From: JBGVSA01 sp041807905
GTDB lineage: Bacteria > Pseudomonadota > Gammaproteobacteria > Burkholderiales > Rhodocyclaceae
Length of the DNA stretch: 64,000 nt
Reading direction: 5' to 3'
Assembly (NCBI RefSeq): GCF_041807905.1
Contig: NZ_JBGVSA010000020.1
Coordinates: forward strand, 17,629-81,628
Part shown: positions 18,706 through 26,753 of the stretch, piece after piece
Position numbering within the stretch: position 1 is the stretch's first letter
How the letters are laid out: each line of letters starts with the position of its first letter
Program-made: the position numbers and the translations under genes
Notes under the pieces: model-generated
The model's input: the letters and a program-made list of their open reading frames with translations, nothing else
Told to the model about the DNA's origin: nothing
Database searches by the model: none

Positions 18706-19131
18706 ATGGCAATGACCGTACATGTAGACGTCGTCAGCGCGGAAGAGCAGGTCTTCTCCGGGCTGGCCGAAATCGTCTCCTTGCCGGGCGAAGCGGGCGA
18801 CCTGGGCATCCTGCCCGGCCACACGCCGCTGCTCACGCGCATCAAACCGGGCGCGGTCCGCATCAAGCTGCCGCATCAGGAAGCCGAGGAAGTGATCTTC
18901 GTCGCCGGGGGCCTGCTCGAAGTGCAGCCGAACCTGGTGACCGTGCTGGCCGACACCGCGATCCGCGGTACCGACCTGGACGAAGCCAAGGCGCTGGAAC
19001 ACAAGCGTCGCGCCGAAGAAGCATTGGCGGCCAAGAGCGAGCAGATCGACTACGCCAAGGCGCAAGCCGAACTGAGCGAAGCGGTGGGCCAACTGGCAAC
19101 CATCGAACGCCTCAAGAAGCGCGGGCACTGA
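18706..19131 (+). CDS. atpC: ATP synthase F1 subunit epsilon
   Basis: 141 residues. The N-terminal beta-barrel (MTVHVDVVSAEEQVFSG, LPGEAGDLGILPGHTPLLTRIKPG) is followed by the C-terminal regulatory helices (EAKALEHKRRAEEALAAKSEQIDYAKAQAEL). Epsilon contacts gamma and the c-ring and can inhibit ATP hydrolysis. It is the last gene of the operon, with GGAGGG before the start and a terminator 48 bases after the stop. Confidence 0.97.
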   Translation: MAMTVHVDVVSAEEQVFSGLAEIVSLPGEAGDLGILPGHTPLLTRIKPGAVRIKLPHQEAEEVIFVAGGLLEVQPNLVTVLADTAIRGTDLDEAKALEHKRRAEEALAAKSEQIDYAKAQAELSEAVGQLATIERLKKRGH

Positions 19132-19178
19132 GTACGCGCCGGCCATCCCTGCAAGAAAAATGGCCAGGCACAAAAGAG

Positions 19179-19207
19179 AAGGGCGCTCCGATGGGCGCCC
19201 TTTTTGT
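19179..19207 (+). terminator. Rho-independent terminator of the atp operon
   Basis: AAGGGCGC (19179-19186) and GCGCCCTT (19195-19202) form a perfect 8-base stem with an 8-base loop, followed by TTTGTTT. It lies between the convergent atpC and ubiJ and could serve both directions. Confidence 0.93.
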
Positions 19208-19245
19208 TTGTTCGCGCGCGCGCTCCGGGCACGCTGGAGTAGCCA

Positions 19246-19836
19246 CTAAAACTTGTCTGCCCGGCCGCCAGCCAGCCGCTCGATGCGCTTCTCCAGCCGG
19301 GCCAGATCGTCGCGCGCCCGAGCCATATCGTCCTGCAGCGATTCCAGTTCGCCGCGTTTGACGACCAGTCCGGCCTCTTCCGACACGTACTCATAGAGAT
19401 TCGCCCCCAGATTGCGAGCCGTGTCCTGCGCTGTACTGGCGGCGCCTGCCAGGGCGCGCTCGACGCGGTTGGCGACGATATCGCCCGTGATTGGACTGAG
19501 CAGGGCACCGACGTCCGGTCGCAGGTGCTTGAGCAATAGAGCGATCGTCTCGGCGAGACGTGCATCGCCGCTGACGCGCGCATGCCGAGCGAGCGCATCG
19601 GGCCCATCGAAGGCATGTGCAAGGGCCGACGCTGGTACTTCAATAGAGACTGTCGGATCGCCCGCATTGTGATCGACCTCCAGCAATGCCGTGTCGGTCA
19701 CCCGGAAACGAAGCCTGATCGGCCCGAGTCCGAGCAGTCCGGTTTCATCCGCATGTTCGCGGAGCGCGTCGCGCGCCCACGTCTCTCGTTCGATCATGCG
19801 ATTGAGTCCGCCGATGATGAACGCGCTGCCGAACAT
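19246..19836 (-). CDS. ubiJ: Ubiquinone biosynthesis accessory factor UbiJ (SCP2-domain)
   Basis: 196 residues. The N-terminal half is an SCP2-like lipid-binding domain (FRVTDTALLEVDHNAGDPTVSIEVPASAL). The C-terminal half is helical and ends in a coiled coil (GELESLQDDMARARDDLARLEKRIERLAG), as in UbiJ. The family supports the soluble Coq biosynthesis complex by binding isoprenoid intermediates. The methyltransferase ubiE lies about 3 kb upstream on the same strand. The usual partner ubiB is not in the window. The assignment rests on domain layout and this context. Confidence 0.85.
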   Translation of the reverse strand: MFGSAFIIGGLNRMIERETWARDALREHADETGLLGLGPIRLRFRVTDTALLEVDHNAGDPTVSIEVPASALAHAFDGPDALARHARVSGDARLAETIALLLKHLRPDVGALLSPITGDIVANRVERALAGAASTAQDTARNLGANLYEYVSEEAGLVVKRGELESLQDDMARARDDLARLEKRIERLAGGRADKF

Positions 19837-19914
19837 ATGTGTGCCTCGTGAAGTAACCGTATCAGGCCGCTAGTCTGATCGACGCGACAAGCTACGTCGA
19901 GCGTTGTGCCGCCC

Positions 19915-19947
19915 CCAAAAGAAAACGCCCCGCATCAGCGGGGCGTT
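19915..19947 (-). terminator. Rho-independent terminator of the Tim44-like gene
   Basis: On the minus strand, AACGCCCCGC and GCGGGGCGTT pair as a perfect 10-base stem with a 4-base loop (19924-19947), followed by TTCTTTT. It lies 25 bases after the stop of the leftward Tim44-like gene and separates it from ubiJ. Confidence 0.92.
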
Positions 19948-19971
19948 GCTCATCAGAAGCGGGGGTCTGCT

Positions 19972-20874
19972 TCAGGCCGCTTGCTGGATACCCGAGAGTA
20001 CCCAACCGCCATTGCCTTCGACCGGCTTGGTCAGGTGCCAGATTTCATCGAAAGCCTCGGGCGAGGCGCCGGACTCCTCCCGCACCATTCCGTGGTAGCG
20101 CACGCTGGCAATATAGCGACGGTTCTCTTCGGCGACTTCCAGCACCTCGGCGTTGAGCACCACCACGTCGGTTTTCTGCACCGTGCAGCCACGTTCATCG
20201 ATGGCCAGCTTGATCTCGGCGAACATCTCGGGCGAGGTGAATTCGCGGATATCCTCAAGGTTGCAGTTGTCATTGGCAGCCTGCAGCCGAATAAAGTTCA
20301 CTTTGGCTTGACGAGCGAAGCCTTCAGCGTCGAAACCCGCCGGGAAGCGATCATCCACAGACGCGCCACCCTGCTGCTGGAAAGTCTCGAACCGTGCCGG
20401 CTGAGCTTCGGCGCCATACTGGCTGCGCTCGAACGCGTTGGCGCTGTTGCGGCTGCCCGCACCGGCATAGGCCGGCTGAGCCTGACGCGAACCGCCCATG
20501 AGGCGCCGGATCAGTGCGAACACCACGACGGCAGCCAGCACGGCCAGGATGATGCCGGCGAACTCAGCACCGATGCCGAAATGCGACAGCAATGCCGCCA
20601 GCCCAATACCCGCCGCGAGACCGGCGAGCGGGCCGGCAAAACGGCGCCAGCCACTTTGCGCCGGTGGTTGCGCTTGTGCGGTGGCGGGACGCGCTGCCGG
20701 CGTGGCCTGTTGCGGTGCTGCGCTCGGCGGGGTGGCCTGGCGTGCAGGCGGGGTGGTCGACCTCTGCATGCCGAACGAGCGACCGCCGCCAATGCGCCTG
20801 GCCTCGGCGAAATCAACCATGACGGTGGCGGAGCCTGCCACCAGCATCAACGACAACATCAGGCGCTTCCACAT
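19972..20874 (-). CDS. Tim44-like domain membrane protein
   Basis: 300 residues. It has an N-terminal signal or membrane sequence (MWKRLMLSLMLVAGSATVMVDFAEA), a low-complexity Pro/Ala/Gln/Thr linker, a second hydrophobic region (two helices with GLAAGIGLAALL and IILAVLAAVVVFALI), and a C-terminal Tim44-like domain (FARQAKVNFIRLQAANDNCNLEDIREFTSPEMFAEI and EIWHLTKPVEGNGGWVLSGIQQ). The start at 20874 was chosen because GGAGAG lies 7 bases upstream and the signal sequence then begins normally. The bacterial family is often found beside ubiE and ubiJ; its function is unknown. Confidence 0.87.
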   Translation of the reverse strand: MWKRLMLSLMLVAGSATVMVDFAEARRIGGGRSFGMQRSTTPPARQATPPSAAPQQATPAARPATAQAQPPAQSGWRRFAGPLAGLAAGIGLAALLSHFGIGAEFAGIILAVLAAVVVFALIRRLMGGSRQAQPAYAGAGSRNSANAFERSQYGAEAQPARFETFQQQGGASVDDRFPAGFDAEGFARQAKVNFIRLQAANDNCNLEDIREFTSPEMFAEIKLAIDERGCTVQKTDVVVLNAEVLEVAEENRRYIASVRYHGMVREESGASPEAFDEIWHLTKPVEGNGGWVLSGIQQAA

Positions 20875-21064
20875 TGCATTTCTCTCCACGTTCTTTTTTG
20901 CGAGGCCGATCGGGCCTCTGGCGCGGACCACCAAATTGGGTCGCGACCAAATTAGATGATGTTTGTACGAATGGGTTCAAGGTCCCACGCAAAAAAATCC
21001 ATCAACTACACTCCGTATCCGTTTGATTATTCGGCAACAAACGAATCGGCCATCTTATGGCCGT

Positions 21065-22279
21065 TCAGGCCGTCGCCGGGCGCGGGGCCATGCGTGCTTC
21101 GCGAATCGGCAGATTGCACAGCGCCGCAATCGCGGCCAGACCGATGTCGATCCACCACATCACCTGATAATTGCCCAGTCGTGTGAAGGCGAGACCACCC
21201 AGCCAGGCGCCCAGAAAGCCCCCGGTCTGGTGGCTCAGCAGAGTGAGACCGAACAAGGTGCCCAAGTAACGGTGGCCGAACAGTTTGCCCACTACCGACG
21301 CCGTCGGCGGCACTGTGGCAAGCCATGTAAAGCCGAGCCCCGCAGCAAACAGATAGAACGTCATCGCGGTCCGCGGCGCCGCCAGGTACGCGAGGATCAA
21401 CAACGAACGCGATCCATACATCCAGAACAGCACGTACTTGCTGCGAAAGCGCTGTACCCACCATCCGGCGGCGAGGCTCCCCACAACGTTGGCCAAACCA
21501 ATGATCGCCAGCGACCAACTGGCCACGCCTGCAGGAAGTCCACACAGTTGGACTTCGCCCGGCAGGTGAGTCACCAGGAACGCGATATGAAACCCGCAGG
21601 TAAAGAAGCCGGCGTGCAACAGCAAATAGCTGCGGTCGCCCAATGCACTGCGCACCGTCGCCCCCAGCCCGGGGCCTTCGTGTGCGACCTGTGTCGCATG
21701 GAAGTCCGCCGGCCGGCGCAGCGAGCGCGCCATTGGCAGCGCCACCAGCGACACCACCGCCAGCGACCACAAGGCGCCCATCCAGCCGATGCCCTGGATC
21801 AGTTTTTGCAGCACTGGAGCGAAGACGAATTGACCGAAAGAGCCGCCAGCGTTGATCACGCCCGAGGCCATGCCGCGACGCTCCGGCGGAATGCGCTGCG
21901 CCACCGCGCCGATGAGCACCGAAAAACTGCCGGCGCCAGCGCCAGCGGCCGATAGCACACCGAGTGTCATCGTCAGCCCGAAAGTGCTGCTCATGAACGG
22001 CGTCAGCGCGCTGCCCAGTGCCAACAGCACAATGCCCGCTGCGATCACCCGTCCCGGCCCGTAGCGGTCGGCCACCGCGCCGGCAATGGGCTGGATCGCG
22101 CCCCATACGAACTGGCCGATGGCGAGCGCGAAGCTGATGCTGGCAATGCCAAGGCCGGTTGCCGTGTTGAGAGGAGAGACGAACAACCCGGTCGATTGGC
22201 GGGCGCCCATGGTCACCATCAGCGTGGCCGCGGCCAGCAGTGTGATGACCCAATACGTGGGCAGGCGATTGTTATTCAT
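21065..22279 (-). CDS. MFS transporter
   Basis: 404-residue major facilitator with about 12 hydrophobic helices. It contains the MFS loop motif AGAVADRYGPGRVIAAG between helices 2 and 3, and RRGMASGVINAGGSFGQFVFAPVLQ, a pattern typical of the oxalate/formate-antiporter-like (NarK/OFA-like) group. The substrate cannot be named. The start at 22279 gives a normal MFS N terminus (MNNNRLPTYWVITLLAAATL). It is divergent from the M23 peptidase gene, with 93 bases between starts, and it interrupts the usual ubiE-Tim44-ubiJ order. Confidence 0.85.
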   Translation of the reverse strand: MNNNRLPTYWVITLLAAATLMVTMGARQSTGLFVSPLNTATGLGIASISFALAIGQFVWGAIQPIAGAVADRYGPGRVIAAGIVLLALGSALTPFMSSTFGLTMTLGVLSAAGAGAGSFSVLIGAVAQRIPPERRGMASGVINAGGSFGQFVFAPVLQKLIQGIGWMGALWSLAVVSLVALPMARSLRRPADFHATQVAHEGPGLGATVRSALGDRSYLLLHAGFFTCGFHIAFLVTHLPGEVQLCGLPAGVASWSLAIIGLANVVGSLAAGWWVQRFRSKYVLFWMYGSRSLLILAYLAAPRTAMTFYLFAAGLGFTWLATVPPTASVVGKLFGHRYLGTLFGLTLLSHQTGGFLGAWLGGLAFTRLGNYQVMWWIDIGLAAIAALCNLPIREARMAPRPATA

Positions 22280-22372
22280 GTTGGGGGGCCTTGAGGAGCG
22301 TTGGGGAAGGCGCAGGACCGCCATTGTAGGATGGCCCGCGCCCTGCGGCAGCATACGAGAATGGATCACTCC

Positions 22373-22891
22373 ATGCGACTTACCCTCACGCGCTTCATCC
22401 TTCTGGTCATGGTCATCGCGCTCGGCTGGTCGGTGTGGCCCTACCTTCGCCATACCATCGACGTCGTCCACTTGCTGCGCGCCGATATGCCGGTGCCTTT
22501 GCCCGTGCCGGTCCAGGGCGTGCGTGCAAGGCAGATTGCCGATACCTGGGGCGGCCCGCGTTCGGGCGGGCGCAGACATGAAGGCAGCGACATATTCGCC
22601 AAGTGCGGCACCCCGGTGTTGGCAGCCACGCGTGGTCTGGTCCTGCGCGTGGGCGAGAACCGACTTGGGGGCAACATCATTGTCGTCCTCGGCCCCGGTG
22701 GCTACTGGCACTACTACGCGCACCTTGCGGCCTATGCGGATGTCAAGCGGGGAGACTGGATAGAAGCGGGGCGCGTGATCGGTTACGTCGGCGACACCGG
22801 CAACGCCAAAGGTACCCCGTGCCATCTTCATTACGGGATTTACACCAAAAGCGGCGCGGTGAACCCGTGGCCGTTCTTCGTCGGGCGATAG
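22373..22891 (+). CDS. M23 family (LytM-type) metallopeptidase
   Basis: 172 residues: an N-terminal membrane anchor (residues 5-25) followed by a small M23 domain. Zinc ligands appear intact: H69 and D73 in RRHEGSD, H153 in HLHYG, with the additional catalytic H117 in YYAHL. Intact ligands suggest an active peptidoglycan endopeptidase rather than an EnvC/NlpD-type activator. Start 22373 was preferred because GGA lies 7 bases upstream; an ATG at 22361 adds four residues. Location is periplasmic, inner-membrane anchored. Confidence 0.85.
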   Translation: MRLTLTRFILLVMVIALGWSVWPYLRHTIDVVHLLRADMPVPLPVPVQGVRARQIADTWGGPRSGGRRHEGSDIFAKCGTPVLAATRGLVLRVGENRLGGNIIVVLGPGGYWHYYAHLAAYADVKRGDWIEAGRVIGYVGDTGNAKGTPCHLHYGIYTKSGAVNPWPFFVGR

Positions 22892-22978
22892 CGCGGCGCC
22901 GGATCCGTACTGGATGTGCGCAGCGGGCGTTGGCGCGTTCCGCGCCGGTGGCGGCGCGGAACCGCCGATGAGGCAGGA

Positions 22979-23713
22979 TTACAGCTTGTAGCCGCGATGC
23001 AGCGCCACCGCGCCCGCTGCGAGATTGAAGTACTCGGTGCGTTCGAAACCGACGGTATCCATCATCTGCCGCAGTGTTTCCTGGTCGGGATGCATGCGGA
23101 TCGATTCGGCGAGGTACTGGTAGCTTGCCGAATCGTTGGCGACCTTCTGGCCCAGCCAGGGCAGCACCTTGAACGAATACAGATCGTAGGCGGATGCGAG
23201 CGGCTTCCAGATGCGTGAGAACTCCAGCACAAGCAGACGGCCGCCCGGTCTGAGTACGCGGCGCATCTCGGCCAGTGCTGCGTCCTTGTGCGTCATGTTG
23301 CGCAGGCCGAACGCCACCGTGACGAGATCGAAATAGTCGTCCGGGAACGGCAGCTTTTCGGCATCGCATTGCGCTACCGGCAGCAGATGGCCTTTGTCGA
23401 CGACGCGATCGCGCCCGACCGACAACATGGCGTGGTTGATGTCAGTGAGCCAAACCTGGCCGGTGTCGCCGACGCGTTTTGCGAACGCGAGCGAAAGGTC
23501 CGCCGTGCCGCCCGCCACATCCAGCACCTTCTCGCCGCGCTTTACGTTGGCGATCTGGATCGTGAATGCCTTCCACAACCGGTGCATGCCGCCGGACATG
23601 AGGTCATTCATGATGTCGTACTTGGTTGCCACCGACGAAAACACGCCAGCCACGCGGCGGGCCTTGTCCTTCTCATCGACGGTTTCGAAGCCGAAGTGGG
23701 TCTTGTCGTTCAT
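22979..23713 (-). CDS. ubiE: Ubiquinone/menaquinone biosynthesis C-methyltransferase UbiE
   Basis: 244 residues. Signatures include TKYDIMNDLMSGGMHRLWK, the SAM motif VLDVAGGTADLSLAF, DINHAMLSVGRDR and the family segment VAFGLRNMTHKDAALAEMRRVLRPGGRLLVLEFS. It methylates the quinone ring (C2 of the demethoxyquinol) in the cytosol at the membrane. The start at 23713 begins with the conserved MNDKTHFGFETV. DUF971 lies 17 bases upstream on the same strand and is probably co-transcribed. Confidence 0.96.
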   Translation of the reverse strand: MNDKTHFGFETVDEKDKARRVAGVFSSVATKYDIMNDLMSGGMHRLWKAFTIQIANVKRGEKVLDVAGGTADLSLAFAKRVGDTGQVWLTDINHAMLSVGRDRVVDKGHLLPVAQCDAEKLPFPDDYFDLVTVAFGLRNMTHKDAALAEMRRVLRPGGRLLVLEFSRIWKPLASAYDLYSFKVLPWLGQKVANDSASYQYLAESIRMHPDQETLRQMMDTVGFERTEYFNLAAGAVALHRGYKL

Positions 23714-23729
23714 GGTATGTTCCAGGCTC

Positions 23730-24152
23730 TCAGTGTTTGCAGCCGCGGTGATGTGTGTGTCCGGCGATGGGCGCGGCGCCAGGCTCGCGGCTGCCACCGG
23801 CCTCTTCGAGCCGGCGCAGGTATTCGGCCCATAGCGCCTCATGCTGGCGTGCGAGCAGATGCAGGTAGTCCCACGAATAAATGCCCGATTCGTGGCCGTC
23901 CGAGAAGGTCAGCCTGACGGCATAGTTGCCCACCGGCTCGATACCGATGACCGCTACCTCGCGCTTGCCTGTCTGCAGCACCTCCTGACCGACGCCGTGG
24001 CCACGTACTTCAGCGGACGGCGAGTACACGCGCAGGAATTCAAACGGCAGGCGCGCCTGCACGCCATCCTCGAAGCGCAGTTCGAGCACGCGCGAACGCT
24101 GATGCAGTGTGATGTCGGTCGGCAGGGGCGTATCGGGCGTCAGGCCGGGCAT
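23730..24152 (-). CDS. DUF971 family protein
   Basis: 140 residues. It contains the DUF971 (gamma-butyrobetaine hydroxylase N-terminal-like) pattern: LHQRSRVLELRFEDGVQARLPFEFLRVYSPSAEVRGHG and VGNYAVRLTFSDGHESGIYSWDYL. The C-terminal tail is Gly- and His-rich (AGHTHHRGCKH) and could bind metal. It lies just upstream of ubiE, as is common in Burkholderiales. Function is unknown; a role linked to Fe-S or ubiquinone biosynthesis would only be inference from context. Confidence 0.87.
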   Translation of the reverse strand: MPGLTPDTPLPTDITLHQRSRVLELRFEDGVQARLPFEFLRVYSPSAEVRGHGVGQEVLQTGKREVAVIGIEPVGNYAVRLTFSDGHESGIYSWDYLHLLARQHEALWAEYLRRLEEAGGSREPGAAPIAGHTHHRGCKH

Positions 24153-24292
24153 GGTGGGGTATGAATCAGAACAAGGCGTGATGATACCGCGCCCCGGATG
24201 GGCCCGCGCAGATGCCGGAGTGGCGGCGCGGGTTGCGAGTATCCTTGCGGGTGCGCCACGCCCCCGGCCGCCACACGACAAGGAGACTACCC

Positions 24293-25198
24293 ATGAGCTC
24301 GCAAGACATCACCGTTCCCGCTTCCGCCGTCATCCTGCCGCAATTGCGCTGCAAGACAGGCGAAAGTCCCGTCTGGTCGGTGCGCGAGCAGTGCTTCTAT
24401 TGGGTGGATATTCCGGGCCGCATGCTTCATCGCTATGCGCCGTCGGACGGCGCGCTGCAAAGCTGGGCCACGCCCGAGAGCTTCGGCTGCATCGCCCTGC
24501 GAGCCGCGCCGAAGGCCCTCATCGCCGCGTGCGAGACCGCCATTTTCAAGGTTGATCTGGGCGATGACGGCCACCTGACCACCACGCCCTTCGCGCGGTA
24601 CTCTCTGCCCGTTTCGCCGATGCGCTACAACGATGGTCGTTGCGATCGCCAGGGCCGCTTCTGGACCAGCACCTTGCACACGGCTGCACAGCGCCAGCCT
24701 GCGGGGGAACTGCTGCGCGTCGACCCCGACGGCCAGGTGCACCGTTCCGGCATCGACGGCCTGTACGTGGCCAACGGGATCGCCTTCAGCCCAGACGGTC
24801 GCACCATGTATTGTTCCGACACCGGCGCAAACGTGCGTCTGATCTGGGCCTTCGATTACGACATCGACAGCGGCACGCCGAGCAAGCGCCGTCTGTTCGT
24901 GGACATGAATCAGCACATCGGACGCCCGGACGGCGCGTCGGTGGACGCCGATGGCTGCTACTGGATCAGCGCCATGGATGGTGGCGCGCTGTTGCGCTTC
25001 ACGCCAGCCGGCAAGCTCGACCGCACCGTGCACCTGCCGATCAATACGCCGACCATGCCATGTTTCGGTGGTGCCGATCTGGGCTCGCTGCTGGTGACCA
25101 CGGCGTTCCGCGACAACCCGGACGATGCAGAGGCTGGCCGTACATTGCTGCTCACGCCGGGCGTGCGCGGATTGGCCGACGCCGAGTTCGCCGGCTGA
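24293..25198 (+). CDS. SMP-30/gluconolactonase family protein
   Basis: 301 residues with the six-bladed propeller features of the SMP-30 family: LRCKTGESPVWSVREQCFYWVDIPGRMLHRY, RYNDGRCDRQGRFWTSTL, LYVANGIAFSPDGRTMYCSDTGANVRLIW, and RPDGASVDADGCYWIS. The metal ligands expected in the family (Glu of GESP, Asn of VANGIAFS, Asp of RPDGAS) are present. It probably hydrolyses a sugar lactone in the cytosol. An AAGGAGA ribosome-binding site defines the start. It is monocistronic and converges with a GNAT gene. Confidence 0.88.
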   Translation: MSSQDITVPASAVILPQLRCKTGESPVWSVREQCFYWVDIPGRMLHRYAPSDGALQSWATPESFGCIALRAAPKALIAACETAIFKVDLGDDGHLTTTPFARYSLPVSPMRYNDGRCDRQGRFWTSTLHTAAQRQPAGELLRVDPDGQVHRSGIDGLYVANGIAFSPDGRTMYCSDTGANVRLIWAFDYDIDSGTPSKRRLFVDMNQHIGRPDGASVDADGCYWISAMDGGALLRFTPAGKLDRTVHLPINTPTMPCFGGADLGSLLVTTAFRDNPDDAEAGRTLLLTPGVRGLADAEFAG

Positions 25199-25202
25199 GG
25201 GT

Positions 25203-25697
25203 TCACTCCACCAGCGTCTTGAACATCACCAGCGCGTCGACGTAGCCGAGGCGCTGGTGCCGGTAGGCGCCGGGCAGGCGCCCGACAATCTCGAAGCCCA
25301 TCTTTTTCCACAGCTTCACGGCCACCTCGTTGGTTGCCACGACGAAGTTGAACTGCATCGCGCGAAAGCCCATCAATACCGCCTGCGTCTGCGAGTGCTC
25401 GCACATCTGCGGCGCAATGCCACGCCCTCGCGCTGCGCTCGATACAACGTATCCACAATTGCAGACGTGGTCGCCCAGGGCCGCCTGGTTCGGCTTGATG
25501 TAGTAGGTGCCGAGCAACGTGCCGTCGCCATCGCATGCGACGAATGTCGAGCGGGGCAGTTCGATCCACGCCTTGTGGATTTCGTCTGCCGTGCTGTCTG
25601 GGGCGAAAGTGTAAGTGTCGCCAGCGGCGAAAGTCGCCTGCAGCATCGGCCACAGTGCGGGCCAATCGGATTCCTGGTAGGGGCGGATGCTGATCAT
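25203..25697 (-). CDS. GNAT family N-acetyltransferase
   Basis: 164 residues. The fold begins ISIRPYQESDWPALWPML and carries the acetyl-CoA binding motif VSSAARGRGIAPQMCEHSQ (R/Q-x-x-G-x-G/A type) followed by VVATNEVAVKLWKKMGFEIVGRLPGAY, typical of RimJ/RimL-like and phosphinothricin-type GNATs. The acceptor cannot be predicted. Its stop lies 5 bases from the stop of the convergent SMP-30 gene. A 125-base gap separates it from the TonB-like gene upstream. Confidence 0.85.
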   Translation of the reverse strand: MISIRPYQESDWPALWPMLQATFAAGDTYTFAPDSTADEIHKAWIELPRSTFVACDGDGTLLGTYYIKPNQAALGDHVCNCGYVVSSAARGRGIAPQMCEHSQTQAVLMGFRAMQFNFVVATNEVAVKLWKKMGFEIVGRLPGAYRHQRLGYVDALVMFKTLVE

Positions 25698-25822
25698 GGT
25701 GTTTCGTTCTTCTCGGATACGGCTGCAGGCGTGTCTGGGATGGCGGTCCGTCGGCTGATCTAGGGTGCCGCACAGGCTGCCAACACTGCGCAGCACACCA
25801 GCACGATCGGGCGCATGAGGCG

Positions 25823-26752
25823 CTACTCCGTCGCCAGCGTGTCGCGCGCGAACGACCACGTGCGGCTGATGACGAGGATGTCGGTGTCCTTGCGGATATC
25901 GGGCGGGAAGGCGGCGAAGGGCGAGGCGAGCTGGATGATGCGCAGCGCGCTCTCATCGAGTTCTTTCTTGCCCGAGCTGCGAGTGACCATCGCGTTCTGC
26001 ACGGTGCCGTCGGATTTGATTTCGACCGTCACCAGCAGATTGCCGTACAGGCGGTTGCCGTTCTTGCCGACCGGATAGTTCAGCGTACCGATGCGCTGAA
26101 TACGCGTGCGCCATTCTTCGATGTACTGCGCGAATCGGTATTCCTGCGTGCGCGCGCCGATGAACGTCTTGCGCGGCCGTTGCGCGTAGGCCTGTTGCAG
26201 GCGATCGACGATCGCTTCCTGCCGGGCAATGGCGCGAGCCTGCTCCTTGAAATCGATACCATTGACGTCCGGCGTGGGGGGCTGCGCGGTGTCTGGTTGC
26301 GGTGCGGCGGGCGTTTCGGGAGCCGCCGGCACCGCGGCCTTACCCTTGGCCTGCGTCATCAATTGCTTCTGCAGGGTTTCGAGCTGCTGCTGGCGCCGAC
26401 GTGCCTCGACCAGCGCGTCGCCCGCGCGATCGGTGTTCTCGGGCGGCAGTGGCGAGGTCGTCCGTACTTTCTGGTCGACCGTTCCGCCACCGCTCAGATT
26501 GGCCTGCGCCAGCGCCTGAGCCTCTTTGGGCGCCTCGGCGTGCTTGGCGTTGACCAGCACGATTTCCAGCCCCCGGTCCTGCTGGCGGTTCAGGGTGATC
26601 TCGGGGACCTTGAAGTGCAGTGCGCCCAGCGCGATATGGATGACCGCCGAAGCCACTGCGCCGATGCCCAGCGCGTGCAGCACCCACCAATGGCGGACTG
26701 GCTTGATCGTGCCGGTGGCGGAGGGGGGCAGGGCGGCGGACATGGCGGGCAT
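25823..26752 (-). CDS. TonB family energy transducer-like protein
   Basis: 309 residues. A single N-terminal membrane helix (HWWVLHALGIGAVASAVIHIALGALHF) is followed by a Gln/Ala/Pro-rich, partly coiled periplasmic region (EARRRQQQLETLQKQLMTQAKGKAA). The C-terminal TonB-like domain is YPVGKNGNRLYGNLLVTVEIKSDGTVQNAMVTRSSGKKELDESALRII. This points to a TonB-type periplasm-spanning protein. ExbB and ExbD are not adjacent. Start 26752 is one base after the RNase stop; an alternative ATG at 26743 removes three residues. Confidence 0.85.
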   Translation of the reverse strand: MPAMSAALPPSATGTIKPVRHWWVLHALGIGAVASAVIHIALGALHFKVPEITLNRQQDRGLEIVLVNAKHAEAPKEAQALAQANLSGGGTVDQKVRTTSPLPPENTDRAGDALVEARRRQQQLETLQKQLMTQAKGKAAVPAAPETPAAPQPDTAQPPTPDVNGIDFKEQARAIARQEAIVDRLQQAYAQRPRKTFIGARTQEYRFAQYIEEWRTRIQRIGTLNYPVGKNGNRLYGNLLVTVEIKSDGTVQNAMVTRSSGKKELDESALRIIQLASPFAAFPPDIRKDTDILVISRTWSFARDTLATE

Positions 26753-26753
26753 T

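Noticed and set aside
25440..25460. TATCCACA, a near DnaA box
   Set aside because: Single imperfect site inside a coding region with no cluster; no evidence of oriC in the window.
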